From Streptomyces sp. NRRL F-6492 (lineage in GTDB: Bacteria > Actinomycetota > Actinomycetes > Streptomycetales > Streptomycetaceae), in contig NZ_LGEG01000114.1 of the NCBI RefSeq assembly GCF_001280125.1, forward strand, positions 62,001 through 126,000: DNA of 64,000 bases, in the 5' to 3' direction. The notes beneath the pieces were generated by a model. It was not told where the DNA came from. It saw nothing but the letters and a program-made list of their open reading frames with translations, and searched no databases. The translations under genes and the position numbers were made by a program. Shown piece after piece: positions 34,151-45,300 of the stretch (position 1 is its first letter; every line of letters begins with the position of its first letter).

Positions 34151-36194
34151 GTGCTCTCCGCGCAGGCGGAGGTGGGTCGCTCAACAGGCATGGCGGTACC
34201 CCGGTACGTGTGTGCTCTCCGCGCAGGCGGAGGTGGGTCGCCCCCGGGCCTAACGGTCCGGGGGCTTCTGTCGTGCTCTCCGCGCAGGCGGAGGTGGGTC
34301 GTGGCTGAGGACACCGATGCCGAAAGCGACGAGGTGCTCTCCGCGCAGGCGGAGGTGGGTCGCGTCGTTGCGGTCGATGCGCATGACGACAGCTGTGCTC
34401 TCCGCGCAGGCGGAGGTGGGTCGAACCACCTCGACCCCGACCCGCGGCTCGCGGCGTGCTCTCCGCGCAGGCGGAGGTGGGTCGCGGAATGGCCCCTACA
34501 GATTGTTCGAAATCAGGTGCTCTCCGCGCAGGCGGAGGTGGGTCTCTCCCCGCCACATACGAAACGGCTCCTCCCTCGTGCTCTCCGCGCAGGCGGAGGT
34601 GGGTCGGCGCCGCACCTCCTGGTGCGGCGCCTTCTTCGGTGCTCTCCGCGCAGGCGGAGGTGGGTCGTTGCGGACGAGGGCCTCCAGTTCAGGGCCGGTG
34701 GTGCTCTCCGCGCAGGCGGAGGTGGGTCGCCGGCGCAGCTCAGATCCCAGCCGCCGACGTCGTGCTCTCCGCGCAGGCGGAGGTGGGTCGTTGGAACAGC
34801 TCTCCAACAAGCGCGTAGGCATGTGCTCTCCGCGCAGGCGGAGGTGGGTCGCACGCATTCAAGGTCCTCTCCCCTACCGCCTCGTGCTCTCCGCGCAGGC
34901 GGAGGTGGGTCGCGGACACCCCCCTGAGCAGCCGAAACGCTCGTGTGCTCTCCGCGCAGGCGGAGGTGGGTCGTCGGTCGTCTGGGTGTTCATCCTGCTG
35001 CCTTCGTGCTCTCCGCGCAGGCGGAGGTGGGTCTGCCGGCCGGTCGTCACGGACACTCCGGTCTGCCGTGCTCTCCGCGCAGGCGGAGGTGGGTCCCACA
35101 TAGGCGGACTTGAAGGCGGAGGCGCGCAGTGCTCTCCGCGCAGGCGGAGGTGGGTCGCCCGATGACCAACACCGAGCCCGACCAGACGCGTGCTCTCCGC
35201 GCAGGCGGAGGTGGGTCGTACGGCAAAGGACTGCTCGACCAGGGCCCGTCGTGCTCTCCGCGCAGGCGGAGGTGGGTCGTGGAGCCAGTCCGGAGGCGGC
35301 ACCTCGACCTTGTGCTCTCCGCGCAGGCGGAGGTGGGTCGTCCGTGGCCGGCGGACGAGTCTCCGCGACAGGGTGCTCTCCGCGCAGGCGGAGGTGGGTC
35401 GCTGCCGCATCTCCGGCTGCGGATCGGCGTACCGTGCTCTCCGCGCAGGCGGAGGTGGGTCGATGCAGTGGCCGACGAACGACGACACCGCGAAGTGCTC
35501 TCCGCGCAGGCGGAGGTGGGTCGCCCGGCGTTCAGTCCAAGGCGGTCGGCGGGCAGTGCTCTCCGCGCAGGCGGAGGTGGGTCGTGGACCAGGGCGCTGC
35601 GCCAGGGCTGGGACAGGTGCTCTCCGCGCAGGCGGAGGTGGGTCGGTGCCGCTCGTGCCCTGGTCGTCCCGGGCGGCGTGCTCTCCGCGCAGGCGGAGGT
35701 GGGTCGGGGTTCGGCGTGGACATCCAGCCGTACACCACGTGTTCTCCGCGCAGGCGGAGGTGGGTCGACGCGCTCCAGCAGGTCCGGCGCTGGCTTCCAG
35801 TGTTCTCCGCGCAGGCGGAGGTGGGTCGTGGACCAGGGCGCTGCGCCAGGGCTGGGACAGGTGCTCTCCGCGCAGGCGGAGGTGGGTCGATCAACGAGGT
35901 GCTGACCGAGGTCATGGGCCAGTGCTCTCCGAGCAGGCGGAGGTGGGTCGATCCCGGAGAGGTGCTTGCGGGCGAGCGGGTCGTGCTCTCCGCGCAGGCG
36001 GAGGTGGGTCGGTAGCGGCCTCCTCGGACGCCGGGCCAGAAAAGTGCTCTCCGCGCAGGCGGAGGTGGGTCGCGCCAGGCGGACCCGGGCCGGGCGCCCG
36101 CCCTGTGCTCTCCGCGCAGGCGGAGGTGGGTCGCTCCAGGCCTCAACCGAGACTCGTCCGGACACGTGCTTTCTGCGCAGGCGGAGGCGGGTCG
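34151..36194 (+). CRISPR. CRISPR array 3: 34 type I-E repeats, 33 spacers, leader upstream of 34151
   Basis: 29-nt repeats begin GTGCTCTCCGCGC, then AG, then GCGGAGGTGGGTCG. They start at 34151 and recur every 61 bp (62 after 34639 and after 35006, giving 33-nt spacers) to 36166. Nearly all are identical; variants are base 29 = T (repeats at 34517 and 35006) or C (35068), an early GTGTTCTCC in the repeats at 35739 and 35800, CGAG in 35922, and a clearly degenerate last repeat (36166-36194, GTGCTTTCTGCGC), as expected at the leader-distal end. Spacers 24 and 28 are identical; spacer 16 matches the dehydrogenase gene at 14052-14083. Confidence 0.98.
35097..35128 (+). other. self-matching spacer 16 of array 3
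   Basis: All 32 bases, starting CACATAGGCGGACTTG and ending GCGGAGGCGCGCA, equal the minus strand of the 3-hydroxybutyrate dehydrogenase gene. The preceding repeat (35068-35096) is one of only three in the array that do not end in G; its final C continues the match to 33 bases. Confidence 0.96.
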
Positions 36195-36294
36195 GCATTG
36201 GACTGTGCCCGAGGTCAGTAAATCGTCTTGTGGACTTCGGTGGCGATGCGGAGGGCAAGGCCGGGCTTAGAAGTCGTCTCACTTGGTGCGGACC

Positions 36295-36906
36295 TCACAT
36301 GCCGCGCTCTGGGCCGTGCGTCTGGCGGGTGCGTTCTCCCGGCCCTGTGGGCAGGTACTCCAGCTGGACGGGGCCGGGGTAGAAGGTCGCGCTGTCCCAG
36401 CCGGCCATCTCCTCACCGATCAGATAGCGATACAGCCACTCGGCGAAGGTCATGGGGTGGCCGGCCCATTCCCCCTCTGACCCCTGCACCACCACGCCGT
36501 CGGGAAATCCGTGGACTTCTGGAGCGAGGAAGATGGCGGCTCCCTGGTCCGTGCCGGCGAGTGGGATGAGGCCGTCGGGGGTGCCGAAGGCGATCTGCGG
36601 ACAGTTGCAGATCACACGGGGATCCTCGTCGGGAGCCAGGTCATAGGACTCCCACAGGCTCTCCGCCCAGGCTCTCGACATCGACCGGATCTCCTCGCCC
36701 AGCTCCCTTCCTGCGCAAGCCGGATGGGCCAAGAGGTAGAGGTGGCCGTTGAGTTGGACGGGCGCGTAGGCGTCGACGATCGCCTTGTAGTCCGTGGGGA
36801 GCTCTCTGCCGAGCTCCTGCTCCAGACGAAGCCACGCGGCAGGGTCGGCATATCGGTTCTCCGCCGGACCGAGCATGTCGAAGACAGCCTGCAGGTGGTC
36901 GGTCAT
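36295..36906 (-). CDS. SUKH (SMI1/KNR4-like) domain protein
   Basis: A 203-residue protein starting MTDHLQAVFDMLGPAENRYA. It has the SUKH order: WLRLEQELGRELPTDYKAIV near residues 27-46, a strand series (NGHLYLLAHP), ICNCPQIAFGTPDGLIPLAG then AIFLAPEV and VVVQGSEGEWAGHPMTFAEW with LYRYLIGEE at the end. SUKH proteins are commonly immunity proteins against secreted nuclease or polymorphic toxins. No toxin gene is adjacent: array 3 ends 100 bp to the left and an IS element begins to the right, so it is an orphan, perhaps stranded by transposition. Confidence 0.8.
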   Translation of the reverse strand: MTDHLQAVFDMLGPAENRYADPAAWLRLEQELGRELPTDYKAIVDAYAPVQLNGHLYLLAHPACAGRELGEEIRSMSRAWAESLWESYDLAPDEDPRVICNCPQIAFGTPDGLIPLAGTDQGAAIFLAPEVHGFPDGVVVQGSEGEWAGHPMTFAEWLYRYLIGEEMAGWDSATFYPGPVQLEYLPTGPGERTRQTHGPERGM

Positions 36907-36995
36907 GGTTCCTCAAGGATGCTGTCGGGCAACGTCTCGGACAGCATCGACCACATCTCATGACTCCGGTCAGCCGGGTCTCTCGTTGTGGTGGC

Positions 36996-37963
36996 ATGGA
37001 GATGACGCAGCGGCTGGTGCCGGACAAGTTGTGGGAACTCTTCCTGCGAGTGGTGCCTGAGGCACCGGTCCGTCCCCAAGGAGGTGGACGTCGCAGAGCT
37101 GACGACCGTGGTGTTCTGGCCGCGATCCTGTTCGTCGCCACCTCCGGCTGCACGTGGCGGCAGCTTCCGCCAGTCTTCGGGGCTTCCTGGCAGACGGTCC
37201 ATCGCCGGTTCTCTCAGTGGACCGAAGCCCGTGTCTGGGCGAAGCTTCACCGGGTGATCCTCGACGAGCTCGGTTCCGACGGCATCCTCGACTGGTCTCG
37301 ATGCGCCATCGACTCAGTCAGTCTCCGGGCTCTCGAAGGGGGGCCCTAACGGGACCGAATCCGACCGATCGAGGCAAGACGGGATCCAAGATCCACCTGC
37401 TGACCGATCGCAACGGACTGCCTCTCCCAGTCGGTATCTCCGGGGCGAACACCCATGACAGCCAAGGACTCAAGCCCCTGGCCCAGGGCATTCCGCCGAT
37501 TCGCTCGCGTCGTGGACCACGCCGACGCCGTCCTGCGAGGCTTCACGGAGACAAGGGCTACGACTATCCCCACCTTCGACGATGGCTACGAGACCGGAAC
37601 ATCACGCCTCGTATCGCACGCAAGGGCATCGAGTCATCGGAGCGACTCGGCCGGCACCGCTGGGTGTTTGAGCGGACCGTGGCCTGGATGAACGGATTCC
37701 GTCGCCTACATCGCCGCCATGAACATATGTCAGATCACTTTCTTGGCTTCGTCGGCATCGCCGCAGCACTCATCTGCTACCGCCGAATCACCGACCAAGA
37801 CGTCCTCCAAGTGCAGTCACAGGTATCCCGTGCGCTCGGGATGGCGGTGATCGCATGCACTGAGGCGCGGCGCAGACGGGCAGGTGCGCAGGCGAACAGG
37901 CGGTCGGCGGGCCGCGGCGACCTGCCGGTACCGCTGGGCGTACTGACGCCGTCCGCCGCATGA
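36996..37963 (+). CDS. IS5-family transposase made by -1 frameshifting
   Basis: Frame A runs from ATG (MEMTQRLVPDKLWELFLRVV) to TAA at 37347-37349; the rest is in the -1 frame. The join is at six G's (37338-37343), where GGG-GGG slippage converts EGGP-stop into EGG-ALTGPNPTDRG, the expected continuation in this IS group. Frame A carries the HTH-like part (ATSGCTWRQLPPVFGASWQT) and the first Asp (CAIDSVSLRA); frame B carries the second Asp (LHGDKGYDYP) and the Glu (RWVFERTVAWMNGFRRLHRR). The end of the family (ALICYRR) is followed by about 50 unrelated residues to a stop at 37961-37963, so the native 3' end may be lost. Confidence 0.8.
37335..37349 (+). other. programmed -1 frameshift site in the IS5-type transposase
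   Basis: GAA GGG GGG CCC TAA: a hexa-G slippery run directly before the frame-A stop. Reading in the -1 frame resumes the conserved transposase sequence without loss of residues. Confidence 0.75.
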
Positions 37964-37966
37964 CGA

Positions 37967-37995
37967 GGGCCGCGCTCCCCGCGGGGGCGCGGCCC
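37967..37995. terminator. hairpin terminator at the end of the ESX-like gene block
   Basis: GGGCCGCGC and GCGCGGCCC arms around a CCCCGCGGGG-like apex, a perfect 9-bp outer stem. It lies just past the transposase stop and 110 bp from the end of the minus-strand gene at 38105. It probably ends transcription of that block and of the IS on the other strand. Confidence 0.75.
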
Positions 37996-38104
37996 TTCGT
38001 GTATCTTCCGCTCGGTTCGACTCCGGTCGCCGTAGGCCGGCGTCATGTACGGAATCGCGTGGCGCCGGTGCAGGCATCGACGGCCGGCAAGCCGGTTCCC
38101 CGTC

Positions 38105-38659
38105 TCACCAGGGGCTGCTGCTGCTCGTCGACGTCGGGCCGGGGGAGGTCGTGTGCGTCGGAGCGGTGGTGGGCCGGGCGTCGAAGGCGGAGCCGCCCGA
38201 GGGCGACTCCGTGGGAGAGTGAGCCCGCCCGGCGGCCGTGAGGCGGACCGGGGTGGTCGACGTCGACTGGGTGGCGGCCCGTGCCGGCGCCTCCCTGCCC
38301 ACCTCGTGGGCGCGCTCGTCCACCTCGCCGATCCGTTCCAGGCGCAGCACCAGATTGCGCTCGTGCTGGTTGCCCTGGGGCCAATCCACGTCCTTACTGG
38401 TGACCAGCTGCGTCCGTACGCCGTCCGTGGTCTCCCAGCGGCTGCGGATCGCGCGGACGTTGGGACGCCACTTCCCCTCGTGCAGGTGCTCCACCTCCAG
38501 GTGCCAGCTCGGCGCGTCGATGTGCCGGACCGTTCCCGCCTCGCCCGGGATCTCGATGCGCGCACCGCGCGAGCCGGACACCGCGACGACCGCGCGCTGT
38601 GGCCGGTCGGCGTCGACGTCGACGACGGTGATGCGGCAGGGGCCCTCGTACCAGGCCAT
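38105..38659 (-). CDS. unknown protein at the start of the ESX-like block
   Basis: A 184-residue protein starting MAWYEGPCRITVVDVDADRP with GGAGGACACCC just before the ATG, so the start is solid. The first 115 residues look like a compact beta-rich domain (RAVVAVSGSRGARIEIPGEA, VRHIDAPSWHLEVEHLHEG, RAIRSRWETTDGVRTQLVTS, then ERNLVLRLERIGEVD). The last 60 are Thr/Ser/Pro-rich and probably disordered (PTTAPTHTTSPGPTSTSSSS). No signal peptide or membrane helix. It follows the MinD-like gene by 78 bp on the same strand and may be co-transcribed. I do not recognise the family. Confidence 0.6.
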   Translation of the reverse strand: MAWYEGPCRITVVDVDADRPQRAVVAVSGSRGARIEIPGEAGTVRHIDAPSWHLEVEHLHEGKWRPNVRAIRSRWETTDGVRTQLVTSKDVDWPQGNQHERNLVLRLERIGEVDERAHEVGREAPARAATQSTSTTPVRLTAAGRAHSPTESPSGGSAFDARPTTAPTHTTSPGPTSTSSSSPW

Positions 38660-38737
38660 GGGTGTCCTCCGGTGTTCTTGTGCGGGGAAGTCGTGATTGC
38701 GGTCGCGGAGCGCGAATGGGGCGGGGGAGGCGGGGCG

Positions 38738-40186
<1,449 letters not shown>

Positions 40187-40266
40187 CTGGCGGTCCCCTC
40201 TCGTCGGTCGTCCGGAGGAACGGGTCGGCGGACGCGACCGGTTCAGGCGGGGGATGTGTCGGCCGG

Positions 40267-40869
40267 TCAGGCCGGGGCGAGGTCGCGCTGTTCCAGGACG
40301 GGGCGTAGCGCCCGTACGGCATAGAAGTTGCGGGACTTGACCGTGCCCGGCGGTATCCCGAGCGCGACGGCCGCGTCGGCGGTCGAGCGGTCGTTGAGGT
40401 GCAGTTCCACCAGCACGTCTCGGTGGTGCGGGGCCAGTTCGGCGAGCGCGTCGCCGATGGCGTGCGCCGACAGGACCTCCTCGAACGGGTCGTCCGGGGC
40501 CGCCCGGTCCTCCGGCGTCTCGTCGCCCAGCTCCTTCGGGCGGGCGGACTGTGTCCGGAAGTGGTCGATGGCGATGCGGCGGGCGACGGTGAAGAGCCAG
40601 GGGCGGCCGTGCTCCGGTCCGCGGACCAGGGCCTGGGGGTTCTGCCAGGCGCGCAGGAACGTCTCCTGGAGCATGTCCTCGGCCTTGCCCCGGTCCCCGC
40701 TGGTCAGGCGGAGCAGCGTGCGGAGCAGGGCGGAGGAGTGGAGCCGGTAGAACTCCGCCAGGGTGTCCCGGTCCATCGTGGGGCGCGCCTCCGCGCGTGT
40801 GCCCGGCCCCGCCCCCGCACGGGTCGCGCCCGCCGGTGCGCCGTCGGCACTGTCCCCCTGCATTCCCAT
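40267..40869 (-). CDS. ECF-type RNA polymerase sigma factor
   Basis: A 200-residue sigma factor from ATG ([20 protein letters not shown]) with GGGAGGA ten bases upstream; the frame extends further without support. Region 2 is [38 protein letters not shown] and [17 protein letters not shown] (core binding and -10 recognition). Region 4 is [40 protein letters not shown] and [18 protein letters not shown] (-35 recognition). No anti-sigma gene is adjacent; the Ala/Pro-rich N-terminal extension of about 30 residues is unusual. It may control the neighbouring ESX-like genes. Confidence 0.9.
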   Translation of the reverse strand: MGMQGDSADGAPAGATRAGAGPGTRAEARPTMDRDTLAEFYRLHSSALLRTLLRLTSGDRGKAEDMLQETFLRAWQNPQALVRGPEHGRPWLFTVARRIAIDHFRTQSARPKELGDETPEDRAAPDDPFEEVLSAHAIGDALAELAPHHRDVLVELHLNDRSTADAAVALGIPPGTVKSRNFYAVRALRPVLEQRDLAPA

Positions 40870-41047
40870 CCCGGTGGTTCCTCCCGCGCTGCGCCGTCGA
40901 CGGCTCCTCGGCGCTCGACGGCGACACCAACCGACCGCCTCTGAAGGCTCGTCGGGCTCGTCCCGGCAGAATCGCAACCTTGGCTAATGCTTTGCTAACG
41001 ATCAGGTGCCTTTCGCGCCCCGCGTGGTAACGCCTCGCTTGCGTCTC

Positions 41048-42355
41048 CTAAAGGGGCTCCGGGCCTCGGTTCCGGTCCGCCTCCGGGGCCCGGTAGCCAC
41101 CCGGCCGCCACCGCCGTCGGCGCCCGCGCGGCACCACGGCGGCGGCGCCCGTCACCGCCGCCAGCAGCGCTAGACAGCCTGCCGACACCCACCAGGCGGA
41201 TCCCGCGGCGGAGGGCCCGGCACCAGGCGGCATCGCCACCCCCGGCGCCGTCGCGCGTACACCGGAGGGCGAGGCGCCGTGCCCCTCCTCGGGGAGGACG
41301 GCCGTGACGGCGGCCACCGGGTCGACGGGTCCGTGCCCCCGCACCGGGTCCGGCAGACGGCCGCCCGGACTCGACGTGGTGGCCTGCAGCCGGTGCGCGA
41401 GCGCCTCGGCGCCCAGGCCCGGGTGGTAGCCGAGGACCAGGGCCGCCGTTCCGGCCACGAACGCGGCCGCGTAACTCGGCCCCGAGGCAGTGAACTTGCC
41501 CCTGCCGCCCGGTCCGGGGCCCATCACGGCCTCGCCCGGCGCCGTCAGGTCCACCCGGCCCACGATCCCCTGACGGGGTACCTCCCCGCCGGGACCGGTC
41601 GCCGCCACGGACAGCACCAGCGGGTGCGCCGCCGGATACGCTGTGCCGCCGCCGCTCACCCCGGTCGCCCCGTCCGGAGCGGCCGGCGCGACCACGAGTG
41701 CGCCCTTGGAGACGGCGTACCGCACGGCGCTCGACAGCGCCGGGCTGTCCCGGCCCACCACCGCCACGGTGACGATCACCCGGGCGCCGTCGTCGGCCGC
41801 CACCCGGATGCCCCGGGCGAGGAGGTCGGGGGTGGTGTTCCCCCGCCGGTCGGTGACCGGGACGTCGAGTATCCGCGCTCGGGGCGCGAACCCCGCGAAC
41901 CCCGCCCCCTCGGTGGGGGCCGCCGCGATCAGACCGGCCGTGAAGGTGCCGTGACCCGCGCAGTCCTTCGCCGGGCCGGCGTCGAACAGGCGCGGTGCCC
42001 GCTTCAGCCGGTCGCCCAGAAGCCCTGCGGCGTCGTCCACACCCGAGCCCACCACGGCCACCGTCACCCCCGCGCCCTCGGAAAGCGGCCAGACCATCTC
42101 CGGACGCAACCGGGCCTGCGGCCACGGCAACCGGGTGACCATCCGGTTCGATGCCTTGCGGCACGCGTCGCTGGAGAGCCGCTGCGTGAGGCCGGGCAGC
42201 GAGGTGGGGTCCGTACCCGGAGCCGTCGCCGCCGGGGCCACCGCGGCGATGGGACCGGCCGTCGCGGCAGCGGCGCTCCCCGGAGGGGGGGCCACCGCCC
42301 CGCACAGCAGGGCCGTCGCGATCACCGTCGTACCCCCTCTCGCCCGACGGCTCAC
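41048..42355 (-). CDS. mycP-like: S8 (mycosin-like) membrane-anchored protease with altered catalytic site
   Basis: A 435-residue protein whose GTG overlaps the stop of the upstream AAA+ gene (GTGA coupling). An N-terminal signal sequence (ARGGTTVIATALLCGAVAPP) and a C-terminal helix (WWVSAGCLALLAAVTGAAAV) with basic tail (PRGRRRRWRPG) fit a type VII mycosin. The His motif CAGHGTFTAGLIAA and Ser motif SGPSYAAAFVAGTAALVLGY are present. The Asp motif, normally VAVIDTGV, reads VAVVGSGVDD, so the catalytic Asp is Gly. The oxyanion Asn (normally VVAAAGN) is also missing: LVVAPAAPDG. It is therefore probably a scaffolding or inactive mycosin. Confidence 0.8.
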   Translation of the reverse strand: MSRRARGGTTVIATALLCGAVAPPPGSAAAATAGPIAAVAPAATAPGTDPTSLPGLTQRLSSDACRKASNRMVTRLPWPQARLRPEMVWPLSEGAGVTVAVVGSGVDDAAGLLGDRLKRAPRLFDAGPAKDCAGHGTFTAGLIAAAPTEGAGFAGFAPRARILDVPVTDRRGNTTPDLLARGIRVAADDGARVIVTVAVVGRDSPALSSAVRYAVSKGALVVAPAAPDGATGVSGGGTAYPAAHPLVLSVAATGPGGEVPRQGIVGRVDLTAPGEAVMGPGPGGRGKFTASGPSYAAAFVAGTAALVLGYHPGLGAEALAHRLQATTSSPGGRLPDPVRGHGPVDPVAAVTAVLPEEGHGASPSGVRATAPGVAMPPGAGPSAAGSAWWVSAGCLALLAAVTGAAAVVPRGRRRRWRPGGYRAPEADRNRGPEPL

Positions 42356-45300
42356 GCGACACCGCCCGGCACGCGGTCCCAGGGCACGTCCTGCGGCAGC
42401 AGCAGGCTCAGCTCCGCCACGTCGTCGATGTCGAGCCGGCTGAGCCGCCCGGCCTGCCGGGTGATCATCGACTCCATGGTCTGGCGGGCGAAGCGGCCGT
42501 TGCCGAACGTACGGTCGCGCGGCACCGAGGCGAACAACTCGCCGAGAGCCGACAACGTCTCGGGCGGGCACACGTAACCGGCCTTCTCGGACAGCGCCTC
42601 GACGATCCGCACCAGCTCCTCGTCCGTGTAGTGCCCGAACGAGACGGACCGCGAGAACCGGGAGGCCAGACCCGGGTTGGAGTCCAGGAAGCCCTGCATC
42701 TCGTCGGCGTACCCGGCCACGATGACCACGACCTCGTCGCGGTGGTCCTCCATCAGCTTCATCAGGGTGTCGACCGCCTCCTGGCCGAAGTCGTTGCCCG
42801 TACCGCCGCGGGGCGTCAGGGTGTACGCCTCGTCGATGAACAGGACGCCCCCGCGCGCCCGGTCGAAGGCCTCCTTCGTCAACTGGGCGGTGTGCCCCAC
42901 GAACCGTCCCACCAGGTCCGCCCGCGCCGTCTCGATCAGCTGGCCGCCCGGCAGCACCCCGAGTTCGGCGAGCAACCGGCCGTACAGACGTGCCACCGTC
43001 GTCTTACCGGTTCCGGGCGGTCCCGAGAACACCAGGTGATGGCTGATCGTGGCGGTCGGAAGCCCCGCCTCCTTGCGCCGGTTGACCTGCTTGATCAGGT
43101 TGACCAGGTCCTCGACCTGCTCCTTGGCGGCGGGCAGTCCGATCATCGCGCGCAGCTCGTCGAGCAGCTCCGTCCGGCGTTCTGCGGGCTCCCCGGCGGC
43201 CACCGTCACCCCCACGTCCTCGGGCGTGAGCAGCGCCAGGTCGGCATTGCCGATCTCCGGCAGCGTGGCCAGCCGTGAGGCCTGCCGGTCCACCATCTCC
43301 TCGAAGACCTTGCGCGCGGCCCGGCCGTTGCCGAAGTCGGCGCCCTTGGCCACGCCCTCGAAGTGCCGCGCCAGCGCCTCACGGGTGCCGTCGGCGAGCT
43401 GGTAGCCGTGCGAGGCCGCGGCCATCGCCACGATCGTCGTCAGCTCGTCGTCCGAGTAGTTCTCGAACTCCACCGTGCGGCTGAACCGCGAGGCGAGCCC
43501 GGGGTTGGAGTCGAGGAAGCCCCTCATCTCCTCCGAGTACCCCGCGACGATGACCACGACCTCGTCGCGGTGGTCCTCCATCAGCTTGACCAGCGTGTCG
43601 ATGGCCTCCTTGCCGAAGTCCGGCCCGCTGCCCCCGGTGCCCTGCGACAGCGTGTACGCCTCGTCGATGAAGAGCACGCCGCCGAGCGCCCGCTGGAAGA
43701 CCTCCGTCGTCTTGATCGCCGTACCGCCGATGATCGACGCCACCAGGTCCGCGCGGGCCACCTCGACGAGATGACCCGACGGCAGGACGTCCAGCTCGGC
43801 GAGGATCGAGCCGTAGAGCCGGGCCACGGTCGTCTTGCCGGTGCCCGGTGGGCCCGCGAAGATCAGATGGCGGCTCATCGGCAGCGCGGGCATGCCCGCC
43901 AGCTCCCGTCGTCTGGCCAGCTTGTTGAGGTTGACCAGGGTGGAGACCTGCTCCTTCACCCCGTCCAGGCCCACCAGCGCCTGCAAGGCCTCCAGCGGCC
44001 CGTCCGGCCTGCGCGGCGCGGCGGACGGCATCGGGCCCGAGGCCCCGCCGGAAGGACCGTCCTCCGCGCCCTCGCCGTCCGTGTCCCCGCGCGTCCCGTG
44101 CGACTCGCTCCCCTGACCGGCGGCCGAGGCGGTGATCTCCCCGTACGAGTCCGGCAGGTCGTTCTCCACGCTCGTCAGGTTCTCCACCGCGAGCCGGACC
44201 GACGGCTTGAGCTGGCGCAGCCCCGAACCCCGGTTGCCGGAGACCGTGCAGTCGTGCACCCGCACCGCCTCCGTCGAGTCGACTCGGATGCCGTCGGCCG
44301 TGTTGTCCACCGCCTCGCACCGGCTGAGCGTGGCCCGGCCGCCCGCCGCGACCCGGAAGCCGTAGCGCCGGCAGGACCGTGCGCGGGTGCGGGTCGCGGT
44401 CAGCTCCCCGCCGTCCTCGACGAGTACGCCCTCCTGCGGCGATTCGGCGACGTTGCAGTCCCGCAGCGTGGCCACCCCGCCCGCGCCGACCGACACGCCG
44501 ACCCCACCGGTCTCCCGCACCACGGTGTTGCCGACGTAGGCGTTGCCCCCGTCGGCGATCCGCACCCCGGCCTGTCCGGTCGCGGAGACCTCCGAGCCCT
44601 CCAGCCGGCCACGCCCGTCGCGGGTCACCTCCACGCCGGGTCCGGCGACGTCCGACACGGTCACGCGCCGCAGCATCGGGTTGGCCCCTTCCAGGACGCG
44701 CACTCCCGCCCCCGCGCCGCCGCACACCTCCAGCCGGTCGAAGTCCGGCGCGCTGTCCCCGGTCAGTACGACCCCGGCGTCCCTCGCGTCCCGCACCGAG
44801 CAGCGCTTGAACGCAGGCCCCGAGGTCTCCTCCACCCAGATGCCGTTGCCCTCGGCCCCGGTGACCTCGCACTCCTCGAAGGTGCCGCGCGAACGGCCCG
44901 TGACATGGATGCCGTTGCCCCTGGTGCGGGAGGTGCGGCAGCGGCGCAACACCGGGTCGGTGCCCTCGGCGAGGGCGATGCCGTGCACCTTGGTGCCGGT
45001 CACCGAGCACTCCTCGAGGACCACCCGCTCCTTGGAGCTGATGAACACGCCCAGCAGGCAGTCCCGCACCGAGGTCCGCAGCACCTGGGTGGAGCTGTTC
45101 TGCTCCAGGGCGATGGCCGGCTTGTCGGTGGCCGAGATCTCGCAGTCCTCGATCACCCCCCGGCCCTCGCCGTTGGCGCACACCCCGTTGCCCCGGGCGT
45201 CACGCAGCACGCAGTTGCGGAACGTCGGATTGGCCCGCTCGCCGATGACCACCGCCGAGGTGCCCAGATGCTCCACGACGCAGTCGTCGATCACACTGGT

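Noticed and set aside
34151..36282. Several long frames on both strands with peptides such as ALRAGGGGS or RPTSACAEST every 20 residues
   Set aside because: These are translations of the CRISPR repeats and spacers, not proteins.
36195..36294. Possible transposase fragment after array 3
   Set aside because: A short stretch (VDFGGDAEGKAGLRSRLTW) looks vaguely IS-like but is too short to support.
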